Source of the DNA: Candidatus Methanoperedens nitratireducens
GTDB lineage: Archaea > Halobacteriota > Methanosarcinia > Methanosarcinales > Methanoperedenaceae
Assembly (NCBI GenBank): GCA_020724545.1
Contig: DYGR01000008.1
Coordinates: 1 to 64,000, forward strand
Direction: 5' to 3'
DNA: 64,000 bases
Shown piece after piece: positions 24,637 to 34,053 of this stretch. The position numbers and the translations under genes are program-made. Numbering within the stretch: the first letter of the stretch is position 1; every line of letters starts with the position of its first letter. Below the pieces are notes generated by a model. The model worked only from the letters and a program-made list of their open reading frames with translations. It was not told the origin of the DNA and made no database searches.

Positions 24637-25353
24637 TCATAAGGATATGCCTGGCACGATCCTTTTGGCCACTTCCCGATATGCTGAAGTGAGGTCTCCT
24701 TTATCATACCTGAACACATCTTTATCAAGCGACTCACCTGTCATCTTATCCCAGAAGCGGCAGGTATCGCAGGATATCTCATCTGCTAAAACTATATCTC
24801 CGTCCCGCCTTCCAAACTCAAGCTTGAAGTCAGGAAGCAGGAGGTCTCTATCATTCAAGTATTCAACCAGTATGGAATTGATCCTGAGGGCAAGTTCTCT
24901 TATCTTTGAGAGTTCCTCCTCAGTAGCAAGCCCGAGTGCAAGTGCTATATCATCATTGATCATTGGATCGCTATACTCATCGCTCTTGTAATCGAAAAGC
25001 AGGATTGGAGGATCGAGTTTCTGACCTGGCTTGAACGGGTATTTCCTTATCAGGGATCCTGCTGCGATATTCCTGACGATTACCTCGATCTTTATGATCT
25101 CCACAGCATCTACTATCATTTCAGTCTCTGATAGCATACTATCAAAATGCGTTTTAATGCCCCTCTCCTCAAGCAATCTGAAGAGCTCCTCCGATATCCG
25201 GGCGTTATAGTACCCTTTTTTTGGTGCAGTGCTCTTCTTCTTGCCATCAAAAGCGGTCAGGCTATCCCTGAATTCCATTATCAGTTTCTGCGGGTTATCT
25301 GTCTTGAATATCGTCTTCGCCTTGCCAGAATAAAGCGCATCAAGCTTGATCAT
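24637..25353 (-). CDS. purC: phosphoribosylaminoimidazole-succinocarboxamide synthase
   Basis: A 238-aa SAICAR synthetase, the normal family length. It joins CAIR and aspartate with ATP in purine synthesis. The N-terminus YSGKAKTIF is the ATP-binding loop; [18 protein letters not shown] and [14 protein letters not shown] are the substrate-binding blocks; DFKLEFGR closes the active site. It is divergent from the cfb operon with about 108 bases between starts. Confidence 0.95.
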   Translation of the reverse strand: MIKLDALYSGKAKTIFKTDNPQKLIMEFRDSLTAFDGKKKSTAPKKGYYNARISEELFRLLEERGIKTHFDSMLSETEMIVDAVEIIKIEVIVRNIAAGSLIRKYPFKPGQKLDPPILLFDYKSDEYSDPMINDDIALALGLATEEELSKIRELALRINSILVEYLNDRDLLLPDFKLEFGRRDGDIVLADEISCDTCRFWDKMTGESLDKDVFRYDKGDLTSAYREVAKRIVPGISL

Positions 25354-25461
25354 ATGCCCCTTATAGTAATCTGATGGATATAATGCTATGGATAGTGCGA
25401 AAGTATTATCATGCTAAGTGTATATAGATGAAAACCGCGCTTTTAAATCTGGAGAAAAAGG

Positions 25462-26574
25462 ATGCCTGTAAAAGAGAAAGAACCAATGATAATGCACCCG
25501 CGGCCAAGTTCAATAGTTGCCGCACTGTACACATTAAGAGACCTGGATACCGATGTTGTTATACTGCACGGCCCTCCAGGATGCTGTTTCAAGCATGCTC
25601 GCCTGCTTGAAGAGGACGGCATGAGGGTTGTTACAACATCCCTTGATGAATCGGGGTTTGTTTTTGGAGGACATGATTCGTTAGTTGAAGTGCTTGAAAA
25701 GGTTATCATGCGCTTTAATCCAAAACGCATAGGAATAGTGGGAACATGCGCAAGCATGATAATAGGAGAAGAGCTACATGAGGCGGTCATGGACGTCCAG
25801 CCTGATGTGCCTGTTATTGAAGTTGAAGTGCACGCTGGCTACAGGGATAACACAAAAGGGGTTATCATAGCGCTTGAATCAGCACTCGCTACAGGAATTA
25901 TCAGTGAAGCAGAGTTCGAGAGGCAAAAATCCCTTCTGAAAGAGGCCACCATGGTTGAGAAACGCCACGGCGCAGCCAGCAAGGAATACCTTGAGCCCAA
26001 CCGAGGGGATCTGAAATTCAAGGTGGCTGGAAGATTGCTTGAACTGATGAAGCAGGGAAAACGCGGACTCAACATACTCAATGCAAAAAAAGAAACTGCC
26101 TTCATGTTCGCAGATATCAACCTTGCGGTTAACCAGATAGCAGAAAAACTCGGCTCTCCTATCATAAACATGGCAAACCTTAACGAGGATGTAGGGCTTC
26201 CGAAGAACAGGAGAAACGCCCGTGAAATCAAAGAAGAGCTAAATAACAGGGGAATGGAGATCCACCACATCACAGGAGGACTGGATGAGTATCCTGTGGC
26301 AGGAAATTGCGCCAATCAGATCATCGGTGAGAAGTACTCGGATTATGATTTTGCAGTAATAACAGGCGTACCCCATGCACTCCCCATGGATAACATAAAT
26401 AATATGGAACTATTCTCTATCACAAACGGCCCGCGTCAGGTAATCCCGTTAAAAGAGATGGGGCACAGGCACGTTATGGTTGAGATAGACCTGCACCCCA
26501 AGACCCTGGGGATAAATCATATCGTTGAATCAGAATTCGGGGCGACACTGCGGGAGATGGCAAAGGATGGCTAA
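25462..26574 (+). CDS. cfbD: Ni-sirohydrochlorin a,c-diamide reductive cyclase, NifD-like subunit
   Basis: A 370-aa nitrogenase-like catalytic component. CfbD, with CfbC and ATP, performs the six-electron reduction and lactam closure that yields 15,17(3)-seco-F430-17(3)-acid. [13 protein letters not shown] near residue 35 and [13 protein letters not shown] near residue 98 hold the probable [4Fe-4S] ligands, and the C-terminal half has [15 protein letters not shown] and [12 protein letters not shown]. It is short for NifD but normal for CfbD. Its last eight bases overlap the cfbC start, so the two subunits are translationally coupled. Confidence 0.92.
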   Translation: MPVKEKEPMIMHPRPSSIVAALYTLRDLDTDVVILHGPPGCCFKHARLLEEDGMRVVTTSLDESGFVFGGHDSLVEVLEKVIMRFNPKRIGIVGTCASMIIGEELHEAVMDVQPDVPVIEVEVHAGYRDNTKGVIIALESALATGIISEAEFERQKSLLKEATMVEKRHGAASKEYLEPNRGDLKFKVAGRLLELMKQGKRGLNILNAKKETAFMFADINLAVNQIAEKLGSPIINMANLNEDVGLPKNRRNAREIKEELNNRGMEIHHITGGLDEYPVAGNCANQIIGEKYSDYDFAVITGVPHALPMDNINNMELFSITNGPRQVIPLKEMGHRHVMVEIDLHPKTLGINHIVESEFGATLREMAKDG

Positions 26575-27358
26575 ACAAATCGCAATCTACGGAAAAGGCG
26601 GCATAGGCAAATCAAGCACTGCATCAAATGTGGCCGCAGCATGCGCTGATGAGGGCTACCGCGTCACGATAATAGGATGCGACCCGAAGAGCGACTCCTC
26701 TATCACGTTGCTGCGCGGAAGGCGCATTCCCACGATTATGGACCTTATGCGGCAGGGCGTGGACATAAGAGAGGAGGATATCGTGTTTGATGGATACAAA
26801 GGTGTTAAGTGCGTCGAGATAGGAGGTCCTGAGCCTGGCATAGGCTGTGCAGGAAGGGGCATCATCGTAGCTATAAGCCTGCTTAAGAAAACATCAAAGG
26901 CGATAGAGGACACAGACCTTGTGATATATGATGTGCCAGGCGACATTGTCTGCGGGGGATTTGTGGCCCCTGTCAAGAAAGGACTGGTCAGCGAGGCATA
27001 CGTGCTGACATCGGGTGAGTATATGCCGCTATACGCAGCCAATAACATCTGCAAAGGGCTTTCCCGGCTTGAGATGCCGCTTAATGGCGTTATCTGCAAC
27101 TCCCGCGGTGCGCCGAACGAGGAGGCTATCGTCAGCGAGTTCGCAAAGGAGATAGGGAGCCAGTTACTGGCATTTATCCCGAAGGATGTTCTGGTGCAGA
27201 CATGCGAGCGGGAGGGCTTTTCTGTTGTTGAAAAAGAGCCTGGTTCTGCAATAGCCGCAGTTTACCGAAAGCTTGCCCGCAGTATAATGACAAAGAGCGA
27301 TGCACGGGTTCCAGAACCGCTTGATGATGCAAGGCTGAGGGAACTTACGAAGATATAA
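26567..27358 (+). CDS. cfbC: Ni-sirohydrochlorin a,c-diamide reductive cyclase, NifH-like reductase
   Basis: A 263-aa homodimeric Fe protein that feeds electrons to CfbD with ATP hydrolysis. [17 protein letters not shown] is the deviant P-loop, GCDPKSDSS switch I, and CAGRG plus GDIVCGGF contain the cysteines that bind the intersubunit [4Fe-4S] cluster. The ATG at 26567 matches the standard NifH start; an upstream frame through cfbD would only add unrelated residues. The next gene of the pathway, cfbB, is 475 bases away, beyond an inserted repeat-bounded gene. Confidence 0.94.
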   Translation: MAKQIAIYGKGGIGKSSTASNVAAACADEGYRVTIIGCDPKSDSSITLLRGRRIPTIMDLMRQGVDIREEDIVFDGYKGVKCVEIGGPEPGIGCAGRGIIVAISLLKKTSKAIEDTDLVIYDVPGDIVCGGFVAPVKKGLVSEAYVLTSGEYMPLYAANNICKGLSRLEMPLNGVICNSRGAPNEEAIVSEFAKEIGSQLLAFIPKDVLVQTCEREGFSVVEKEPGSAIAAVYRKLARSIMTKSDARVPEPLDDARLRELTKI

Positions 27359-27362
27359 GGAA

Positions 27363-27773
27363 CCGCAGATGAACGCAGATGAACGCAGATGGTTATATGA
27401 AAAAAAATTTCAATTTTTTTTCGATAAAAAAAGTGATGTCCTCGATATCGCAATTGGTAAACCCAAAGAAGCGATTTCCAGAGAGATAGGCAATGATGTT
27501 ATTATTAGAACTGACCCAAAGACAAAGGAGATAGTGGGCTTCACTATTTTAAATTTTGAGAAACGATTTGAACACAAATCCAGGTCGGAAACGCTGCCGA
27601 TAACGGCTACTTTCGGGCAGATTGAGGAGCTGGAGGCTGAAGGATAATAAGGATTGCAAAGATGCTCTTGCACAGTTTAGAATATATTACGGCAGAGGCA
27701 CAAGAAAACAATGAAGAAAAATCAATGGAATAAACTGCACAATAAATCCGCGTTTATCTGCGTTCATCTGCGG
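27363..27773. repeat. 28-bp inverted repeats framing the DUF2283 gene
   Basis: The left arm (27363-27390) is CCGCAGAT followed by two GAACGCAGAT units; the right arm (27746-27773) is its inverted copy with two mismatches. The 411-base unit sits between cfbC and cfbB, otherwise adjacent operon genes. The same arms recur at 31187-31214 and 31537-31564. Confidence 0.75.
27369..27647 (+). CDS. DUF2283-family small protein
   Basis: The conserved part, FFFDKKSDVLDIAIG followed by SREIGNDVIIRTDPKTKEIVGFTIL, fits DUF2283, a small beta-rich family of unknown role that often occurs near toxin-antitoxin or mobile genes. The only in-frame start codon, ATG 27369, lies inside the left inverted repeat, so the first ten residues (MNADERRWLY) are repeat-encoded. 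A second ATG at 27398 just before the conserved part is one base out of frame across an A/T homopolymer run. Either the repeat donated the start or a slip has broken the original N-terminus. A further 23-codon frame at 27661-27732 is too short to judge. Confidence 0.65.
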   Translation: MNADERRWLYEKKFQFFFDKKSDVLDIAIGKPKEAISREIGNDVIIRTDPKTKEIVGFTILNFEKRFEHKSRSETLPITATFGQIEELEAEG

Positions 27774-27832
27774 CTAATTAAATTCAGCAAAATTTTTGGA
27801 TATTATCATATAAAAATAAAGAGTTGCAACTT

Positions 27833-29266
27833 ATGACCGATACTCTAGACATTCCCCGTATCCTCATTGCAGGAGACCGCTCCTCAGCAGGAAAGACCAC
27901 CATATCTACAGGCATAATGTCCGTGCTCAGGGACATGGGATATACGGTGCAGCCCTTCAAGGTCGGGCTTGATTTCATTGACCCGAGCTACCATACAGAA
28001 GTAACAGGCAGGTATTCCCGCAACCTTGATGGTTATCTGATGCCAGAGCGCACGGTCAGTGAGGTATTCTCATACGCAGCAGAAGATGCGGATATCGCTG
28101 TCATAGAGGGCGTGCGCGGGCTTTTTGAAGGGCTTGAGGCTACAAGCGATATCGGAAGCACGGCCCAGATAGCCAAACTCCTGAGATGTCCTGTCATACT
28201 TGTCATCAATGCAAGGAGCATCACACGCAGCGCTGCTGCTGTTGTTTCAGGATACCGATCATTTGACCCTGAGGTGAATATTGCAGGTGTAATCCTGAAT
28301 AATATCGGAAGTCAGCGCCACAGTGAGAAGGCAAGGACTGCAATTGAGACATACACTGATACCCGGGTTATCGGGGAAGTTCCGCGCAACAGTTCAATGA
28401 AGATCTCAATGCGGCACCTGGGGCTTATCCCTGCACTTGAGGGAAGGCGCAGGCTCAGTGATTTTGATGAGAACCTCGGGAAGATTAAGAATATAATAAA
28501 GGAGAACGTGGATATCGACAGGTTCTTATCATTCGCTAAATCCGCAGAACCTCTACCCCGGCCGGAGAAGAGCATCTTTAAAGCTCAGGTCTCTGAGAGT
28601 GCGCCAAGGATAGGGGTAGCATACGATGAGGCATTTAATTTCTACTACAGGGACAACCTTGAGCTGCTTGAGCTTGCAGGGGCAGAGCTTGTTTACTTCA
28701 GCCCTGTGAATGATAGAAGCCTTCCACGGGTTGATGGATTGTACATAGGGGGGGGATACCCTGAACTGTTCGCCCAGGAGCTTGAGGATAATAGCTCCAT
28801 GCGCGAGTCAATCAAACAGGTCTCGTCCGAAGGATTACCTGTTTATGCGGAATGCGGCGGGCTTATGTATCTAACCCGTAAGATCGAGATGGATGTATCA
28901 GGGAGCGGAAATTATCATATGGCACAGATGCAGGGCGGAACTTTCAATATGGTCGGGGCTGTACCTGGCAGGACATTGATGGGGCATAAGCGGGTCGTGA
29001 GTTACAACATCGGACGCTTTATAAATGATAATGTGATAGGCAAAAGCGGGAATTCGTTTATAGGACATGAATTCCACCACTCAGAGGTCTTAGATCTGCC
29101 TGATGATACCACATTCGCTATCAGGCTTGATCGGGGAACAGGGATCAAGGGAGAATATGACGGCATACTTGTCGGGAATACAATGGCAGCATATGCGCAC
29201 CTGCATGCTGCATCATATACAGGTTTTGCAAGATCTTTTGTGGATTCTTGCAGTGATCGGAAATGA
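27833..29266 (+). CDS. cfbB: Ni-sirohydrochlorin (or cobyrinate) a,c-diamide synthase
   Basis: A 477-aa amidotransferase of the CobB/CbiA family: the ATP-binding domain opens with ILIAGDRSSAGKTT, followed by KVGLDFIDPSYH and EGVRGLFEG. The C-terminal glutaminase domain has its nucleophile C341 in YAECGGLMYL and a GHEFHHSE tail. It amidates acetate side chains a and c of Ni-sirohydrochlorin in F430 synthesis. CbiA of the cobalamin pathway is closely related; the neighbouring cfbD and cfbC genes favour CfbB. ATG 27833 is preferred over a TTG three codons earlier. Its stop overlaps the pdxT start. Confidence 0.88.
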   Translation: MTDTLDIPRILIAGDRSSAGKTTISTGIMSVLRDMGYTVQPFKVGLDFIDPSYHTEVTGRYSRNLDGYLMPERTVSEVFSYAAEDADIAVIEGVRGLFEGLEATSDIGSTAQIAKLLRCPVILVINARSITRSAAAVVSGYRSFDPEVNIAGVILNNIGSQRHSEKARTAIETYTDTRVIGEVPRNSSMKISMRHLGLIPALEGRRRLSDFDENLGKIKNIIKENVDIDRFLSFAKSAEPLPRPEKSIFKAQVSESAPRIGVAYDEAFNFYYRDNLELLELAGAELVYFSPVNDRSLPRVDGLYIGGGYPELFAQELEDNSSMRESIKQVSSEGLPVYAECGGLMYLTRKIEMDVSGSGNYHMAQMQGGTFNMVGAVPGRTLMGHKRVVSYNIGRFINDNVIGKSGNSFIGHEFHHSEVLDLPDDTTFAIRLDRGTGIKGEYDGILVGNTMAAYAHLHAASYTGFARSFVDSCSDRK

Positions 29267-29880
29267 CAGATAAACGTATCGGAATTATAGCAATCCAGGG
29301 AAATATCGAGGAGCATGCTAATGCCATGCTGCAGGCACTAAGGCAGGCAAACCGCAGGGCAGAGATTGTGAAGATAAAACACAGAGGAATCGTCCCGACC
29401 TGCGATGCATTAATCCTTCCTGGCGGGGAGAGCACAACGCTGGGAAGACTTATGGAGCGGGAAGGGATCTCTTCTGAGATAAAAGAAGCAGCACATGCCG
29501 GTATCCCGATAATGGGAACATGCGCAGGACTTGTACTGCTTGCAAAAAAGGGTGACAGGCAGGTAGATATGACAGGACAGCCGCTCCTTGGACTGATGGA
29601 TATCCATGTTAACAGGAACGCCTTCGGGCGCCAGAGGGAATCATTCGAGTGCCCGGTGGATTTCAGGGGTCTTGATTCTCCGTTTAATGCCGTGTTTATC
29701 AGGGCGCCGTGTATCACCAGGTGCAAAGAGAATGTTGAGGTACTCTCAAGACACGAGGGCTTCATAGTGGCAGCCAGGCAAAAGAATATACTTGCTCTGG
29801 CATTTCACCCTGAGCTGACGGATGATCTACGAATACATCATTATTTTTTGAGAATGCTTGACCTTACCGGAACAGTATAA
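29263..29880 (+). CDS. pdxT: pyridoxal 5'-phosphate synthase glutaminase subunit
   Basis: A 205-aa class I glutaminase that supplies ammonia to PdxS for pyridoxal phosphate synthesis. IGIIAIQGNIEEH and LILPGGESTTLGRL are PdxT signatures, C87 in GTCAG is the nucleophile, and FHPELTDD near the end contains the His-Glu pair. It overlaps cfbB as ATGA, so it is translated from the cfb transcript. pdxS is not in the window. Confidence 0.95.
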   Translation: MTDKRIGIIAIQGNIEEHANAMLQALRQANRRAEIVKIKHRGIVPTCDALILPGGESTTLGRLMEREGISSEIKEAAHAGIPIMGTCAGLVLLAKKGDRQVDMTGQPLLGLMDIHVNRNAFGRQRESFECPVDFRGLDSPFNAVFIRAPCITRCKENVEVLSRHEGFIVAARQKNILALAFHPELTDDLRIHHYFLRMLDLTGTV

Positions 29881-29972
29881 AATTTAAAAATAATTATGCT
29901 TCGGGCATGAATCAGATCATACGGCCATGATATATTATCTGGTTTAGCAAATTCTCCTGAATCTTATGCTCA

Positions 29973-31142
29973 TTACAACTCCCCCTTAAACGCCCTATCC
30001 AGCACAGCCGGCAGCAGCGCGTCTAATTCAGCCGAGGTCTCTGCCTGGAGGCGCCTGAGTGTGTTCACCTTTGCCTGCAGAGCGTCGAGGTAGGCGACGA
30101 TGCGGCGCTGTTCGGAGAGTGGCGGGAGAGGAACTAATAGCTGCCGAAACCATTTCATATTCGTCCGCGGCATTTTTGTTCCTGCTGAATTTGCAACAGT
30201 CTCCTTGACAACCTGTGGATTCCTCAGAAAAGCTGCAAGATAGTTACGATCAACGATAGTAGCATCTGGTCTGAGGATTACAAGCTCAGTTGTTGCACAT
30301 CCTTCAAATGATGGCGTTACTACTTTATTTAAATAAGGACGAAGCTTTGAATACAAAACATCATTTGTTCTAAATAGGACTGCCGAACCTCGAATCTCAG
30401 CCTCTTGACAAGTACGATATTCTAATATCCTTCCGCTATGTGCCTCTATATTTTCCAAAGATAAATAAGGGTAGTCAAAATATTCTTTCTGACTTGCCTG
30501 AATTTGTTGGCCACCCTCAGTTGTGATTTTATTAAGTGGAAGCTGCTGGCATGATTTGAGATTTTCAAAGATTTTTTTATATGCTGCCTTAATTAGCGCC
30601 TCTCCCTTTTCCCCCGCCTTCCTCCTCAGCCCCCGCGCCTCCTCTATCTTCGCCGCCAGCTCCTGGATGCGCGCCACGATGCGGCGCTGCTCTGAGAGAG
30701 GAGGGAGGGGGATTTGCATAGCGAGAAATTTCTCTTCCTTCAATCGATTTCGGCTTGTTGGCGTTCCACCTGTACTCAAACCAAGCGCTTCTTCCCAGAT
30801 GGGCGCACGACTGAAATAAAGCCATAAATAATGACCATCAATGAGATCAGAGTTTATCTTGAAGCAGGGAAACTCGTTTGATACATAGCAGCCATGATTT
30901 TCATTGGTTGCAACAGCAAAAGAACCTTTCCAAGCAAAAAGCCGATTATATACAAAGTCTCCCTTCTCGACACGATAGACCTTATTTGCTTGAATCTCCG
31001 AACCTAATTTAATATCCTTTATATACAGTCCTTTGGAATACCAGTGTGCTCCGAGGATGCGGTGCTTTTTTTCTGGGTCTACAGATTCAGGTCTACTGAC
31101 GGGCGTTAATATCTTCCCCAGCGCCACCATCGGAAAGCTCAT
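29973..31142 (-). CDS. hsdS: type I restriction-modification specificity subunit
   Basis: A 389-aa HsdS with two target-recognition domains. Each is followed by the conserved helical spacer motif LPPLSEQRRIVA (near residues 150 and 345). The first domain includes KHRILGAHWYSKGLYIKD, the second YPYLSLENIEAHSGRIL. It would set the DNA sequence recognised by the methylase. It is full length and looks intact, unlike hsdR and hsdM upstream. ATG 31142 has GGTG six bases before it; a GTG three codons earlier is also in frame. A 420-base repeat block separates it from the next upstream gene. Confidence 0.92.
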   Translation of the reverse strand: MSFPMVALGKILTPVSRPESVDPEKKHRILGAHWYSKGLYIKDIKLGSEIQANKVYRVEKGDFVYNRLFAWKGSFAVATNENHGCYVSNEFPCFKINSDLIDGHYLWLYFSRAPIWEEALGLSTGGTPTSRNRLKEEKFLAMQIPLPPLSEQRRIVARIQELAAKIEEARGLRRKAGEKGEALIKAAYKKIFENLKSCQQLPLNKITTEGGQQIQASQKEYFDYPYLSLENIEAHSGRILEYRTCQEAEIRGSAVLFRTNDVLYSKLRPYLNKVVTPSFEGCATTELVILRPDATIVDRNYLAAFLRNPQVVKETVANSAGTKMPRTNMKWFRQLLVPLPPLSEQRRIVAYLDALQAKVNTLRRLQAETSAELDALLPAVLDRAFKGEL

Positions 31143-31186
31143 AGTCTGCACCGCCCTGACTTCGACAACTCTATACGATTTATTAA

Positions 31187-31564
31187 CCGCAGATGAACGC
31201 AGATAAACGCAGATACTCGATTGATGCTGTTATTGTAATAGAACACGGATTGCGCGGATGACACGGATGCGCACGGATTAAAATTAAAGTTATCTGTGTA
31301 AATCCGTCTAATCCGTGTCATCCGTGTTCTGAGTTCACTGAGGCTGTGCTTTTTCATATCACGGCGCAGAGAGCACAAAGACTCATGCCGGTTTTCTTTG
31401 CGCTCTGGTATGAAAGATTTTTCATCACCATCTATGGACAACAATCCATAGCCAACTTTGCGGTGTGATGCGCCGAAATTCGTTACGGGAAGTAGTCTCT
31501 TAACAAAGTATCTTCTAAATCCCATGACGGGATTATATCTGCGTTCATCTGCGTTTATCTGCGG
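31187..31564. repeat. nested set of three inverted repeats between the nuclease and hsdS genes
   Basis: This 421-base gene-free gap is mostly repeats. The outer arms (31187-31214 and 31537-31564) are the CCGCAGAT/ACGCAGAT type also found in the cfb operon. Inside them, ACACGGAT-type arms at 31241-31279 and 31301-31329 face each other, as do GCGCAGAGAGCACAAAGA-type arms at 31363-31381 and 31395-31407. A 145-codon minus-strand frame crosses the block, but its product changes character at every repeat and I do not call it a gene. Confidence 0.75.
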
Positions 31565-31572
31565 TTCTTTAC

Positions 31573-32673
31573 TCATCTCCTCGCCCCCAGCCTGCGCTCC
31601 TCCAGCATCCTGCGCGTGCGCTCAAGCTCTGCCGCCAGTATCTTCTCATCAGGCAGCACCATGCGGTATTCCGCTGCCAGTACTTTATTGGTCAGCCCTT
31701 CAAGAGCATATCGGGCAACCGCCTCATCCTTCTGAGCGCAGAGTATCAAACCAACAGGCGGATTTTCATCTGCATGAGTCCAGTGCTCTCTGGCATAGTT
31801 GAGGTAGAGATGCATTTGACCAGCATCAGCATGAGTGAATTTACCGAGCTTCAGGTCGATAACTACAAGACAGCGCAGGCGACGATGGAAAAAAAGGAGG
31901 TCGACACGATACCATTCGTCACCTATGCGAAGACGGCGCTGTCGTCCTATGAAGGCAAAATCTCCTCCAAGTTCCAGCAGGAAACTCTCCAACTTGTGGA
32001 TTAATGCCTCTTCAAGGTCGTTCTCTGAGTACTCATCTTTAAGCCCTAGAAATTCCAGCACAAATGGGTCTTTAATTTCCTCCTCAGGCATAACAGAATC
32101 TTCTGGGAATGGCTCAGCTCCTTTTTTCAGCATGGCAGCTTTGTTTTTAGATAGGAGAGCGCGCTCGTAAAACTTAGTTGAAATCTGGCGCTCCAGTTGG
32201 CGCACCGACCACCCGCCGTGCAGAGCTTCTGCTTCGTAAAATCTGCGGGCTTCCGGTTCTTTAACCCTAAGAAGTTTAACATAATGTGACCAGGGAAGAG
32301 GGAACCTCATAGCAGATGCAATTTGGTCGGATTTCGCAGACAGTGTCTGCGAAATTGGCCATTCAAGGTAAAAAAGCCGCATCTGTTCAAGATTACGCTC
32401 AGAGTATCCCCGCCCAAACCTGGCCGTCAGATCAGCACTCAGCCGTTTCAGCAACTCTATTCCATATTCAGCACGTTTCTCTCCTTCCTGTTCAAACTCA
32501 ACAATTCGCCGTCCTATCTCCCAGTAAGCTGATGTTATAATCGCATTGATTGCCCGCGCAGAGGTTTTGCGCGCCGATTCAAGCAAGCCAATGACATCAG
32601 ACAGGATAGTATCGTAACCAATTATGGAACTGTCTTCTTTCATTATTACTATTTTCCTGGAACTTTTAGCCAT
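31573..32673 (-). CDS. DUF1016/YhcG-type PD-(D/E)XK nuclease
   Basis: A 366-aa protein with the N-terminal helical DUF1016 domain (YWEIGRRIVEFEQ, then RGYSERNLEQMRLFYL). The C-terminal nuclease domain contains FIGRQRRLRIGDEWYRVDLLFFHR and LVVIDLKLGKF, giving the D...D-x-K catalytic pattern. These proteins are common beside type I restriction genes and are predicted to cleave DNA; their exact role is unknown. Here it lies between hsdM and hsdS. A GAGAGG site precedes the ATG. The gene looks intact. Confidence 0.9.
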   Translation of the reverse strand: MAKSSRKIVIMKEDSSIIGYDTILSDVIGLLESARKTSARAINAIITSAYWEIGRRIVEFEQEGEKRAEYGIELLKRLSADLTARFGRGYSERNLEQMRLFYLEWPISQTLSAKSDQIASAMRFPLPWSHYVKLLRVKEPEARRFYEAEALHGGWSVRQLERQISTKFYERALLSKNKAAMLKKGAEPFPEDSVMPEEEIKDPFVLEFLGLKDEYSENDLEEALIHKLESFLLELGGDFAFIGRQRRLRIGDEWYRVDLLFFHRRLRCLVVIDLKLGKFTHADAGQMHLYLNYAREHWTHADENPPVGLILCAQKDEAVARYALEGLTNKVLAAEYRMVLPDEKILAAELERTRRMLEERRLGARR

Positions 32674-32697
32674 TTATCATCCTCTCATAAATGTTTT

Positions 32698-32767
32698 TTT
32701 CAACATTGTAATTTCTCGCACCATTGGTGAGAGAATTTCAAAAACTCACCCTCCAGCAATGTTGAAA
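32698..32767. repeat. double hairpin between hsdM and the nuclease gene
   Basis: TTTCAACATTG (32698-32708) and CAATGTTGAAA (32757-32767) are perfect 11-base inverted arms. Inside them TCTCGCACC and GGTGAGAGA (32714-32734) form a second near-perfect hairpin. It lies in the 186-base space between two genes of the same strand, and could be a processing or termination structure. Confidence 0.55.
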
Positions 32768-32859
32768 TTATCCTGTGTGTTCACTCTATGCGGCAACAAT
32801 TATATCCTCTCCACAATTTCTGCCACCAGTGGTTGCAGTTTTTAATTCTAAGCGTAGAC

Positions 32860-34053
32860 TCATGGTTTTATCCCGTCTGCCAGTACCTGTTTTATCTCTG
32901 TCATGATCTCTGCAATTCTCTGCTCCTTCATCAGAATGCTCTCGGTCAACTGTTCAGGCGGCAGATGTTCCAGATCCCCCTTGCCGTTGGGGTTCTTGAT
33001 ATCAAGGTTATAGCCGCTCTCAACCACCTTAGCCACAGATACTTTCCACGCATGTCCATTCTCCTTTCTGTCCTTCCACCAGGCGATAACAGGCTCAAAC
33101 TCTTCAAATGGCATCGGCTGGGTTTTGGTGTATTGCTTCCTGCCCTCTGGCAGAGGAACCTCATAATACCATATCTCCTTTGTCGGACCGTCGCGCTCAA
33201 AGAACAGCAGGTTTGTGGGAATCCCTGTATAGGGTGCAAAAACACCATTGGGCAGCCGCACTATAGTATGCAGATTGAACTCTTCCAGCAGTTCTTTCTT
33301 GATGCGCGCGCATACACCATCGCCAAATAAAGTACCGTTCGGGACAACTATGCCACATCTGCCGCCTCTCTTCCCACCAGCGCCTCTTCTCAACTTCCTC
33401 ATTATCAGTTGAAGAAAGAGAAGCGCGGTTTCAGCAGTCTGTTTATCCTCCGGGAAATTCGAGAGTATCCCCCGCTCTTCCTCTCCTCCAAACGGCGGGT
33501 TCGTAAGTATGATATCCACCCTGTCCTTATCTCCTATCTCTCTCAGAGGAGAACGAAGAGAATTGCCTGAATCTATCTGAGGGGACTCAAGACCATGAAG
33601 CAAAAGGTTCATCTGGCAAAGTAAATAAGGCAGCGGCTTCGCATCTCCTCCAGTGATCGATCCTTTCTGTAAGACTTCAAAATCCGATGCCTTTTTGCAC
33701 TGCTTCCGCAGATGCTCAAAAGACTCTACAAGAAACCCGCCAGTACCGCAAGCCGGGTCAAGCACTACCTCACCAAGCTTTGGATCAGTTACCTCGACCA
33801 TGAAGCGAATAACAGGACGAGGCGTATAGAACTCACCTGAGTCGCCTGCCGTATCCCTCATTTCTTTCAGCATGCTTTCATACAGGTGCGAAAGTGTATG
33901 GATCTCCTCTGAAGCGGTGAAATGGATGCTGTTCACCTTATTGATAACATCGCGCAGCAGATATCCATTGACCATGCGGTTGATCGTGCCCCTGAATACC
34001 GTTGCGATCACGTCCCGCCTATCACCGCCATTTGCACCATGCAGGCCTCTCAA
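32860..34053 (-). pseudogene. hsdM: type I methylase subunit, 5'-truncated
   Basis: The remaining 397 codons contain the N6-adenine methylase core: DSGEFYTPRPVIRFMVE, the SAM-binding VVLDPACGTGGFLVES and the catalytic NPPFGG. The N-terminal HsdM helical domain (family total usually about 480-520 aa) is mostly absent. The frame stays open a little upstream (GLFAYLRGLHGANGGD), where it overlaps the end of the hsdR fragment; the joint looks like a deletion that took the hsdR 3' end and hsdM 5' end together. A TTG at 34053 could start a product that keeps the catalytic motifs, so residual methylation cannot be excluded. Confidence 0.8.

Noticed and set aside
31187-31564. Possible CRISPR array in the repeat block
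   Set aside because: The repeats face each other in inverted pairs, belong to different families and have no regular spacers; no cas genes are nearby.
31139-31576. A 145-codon minus-strand frame starting MSKEPQINADERR
   Set aside because: It is built from three unrelated repeat families, and its start and end lie in repeat arms or neighbouring genes. INADERR is simply the translation of the CGCAGAT repeat.
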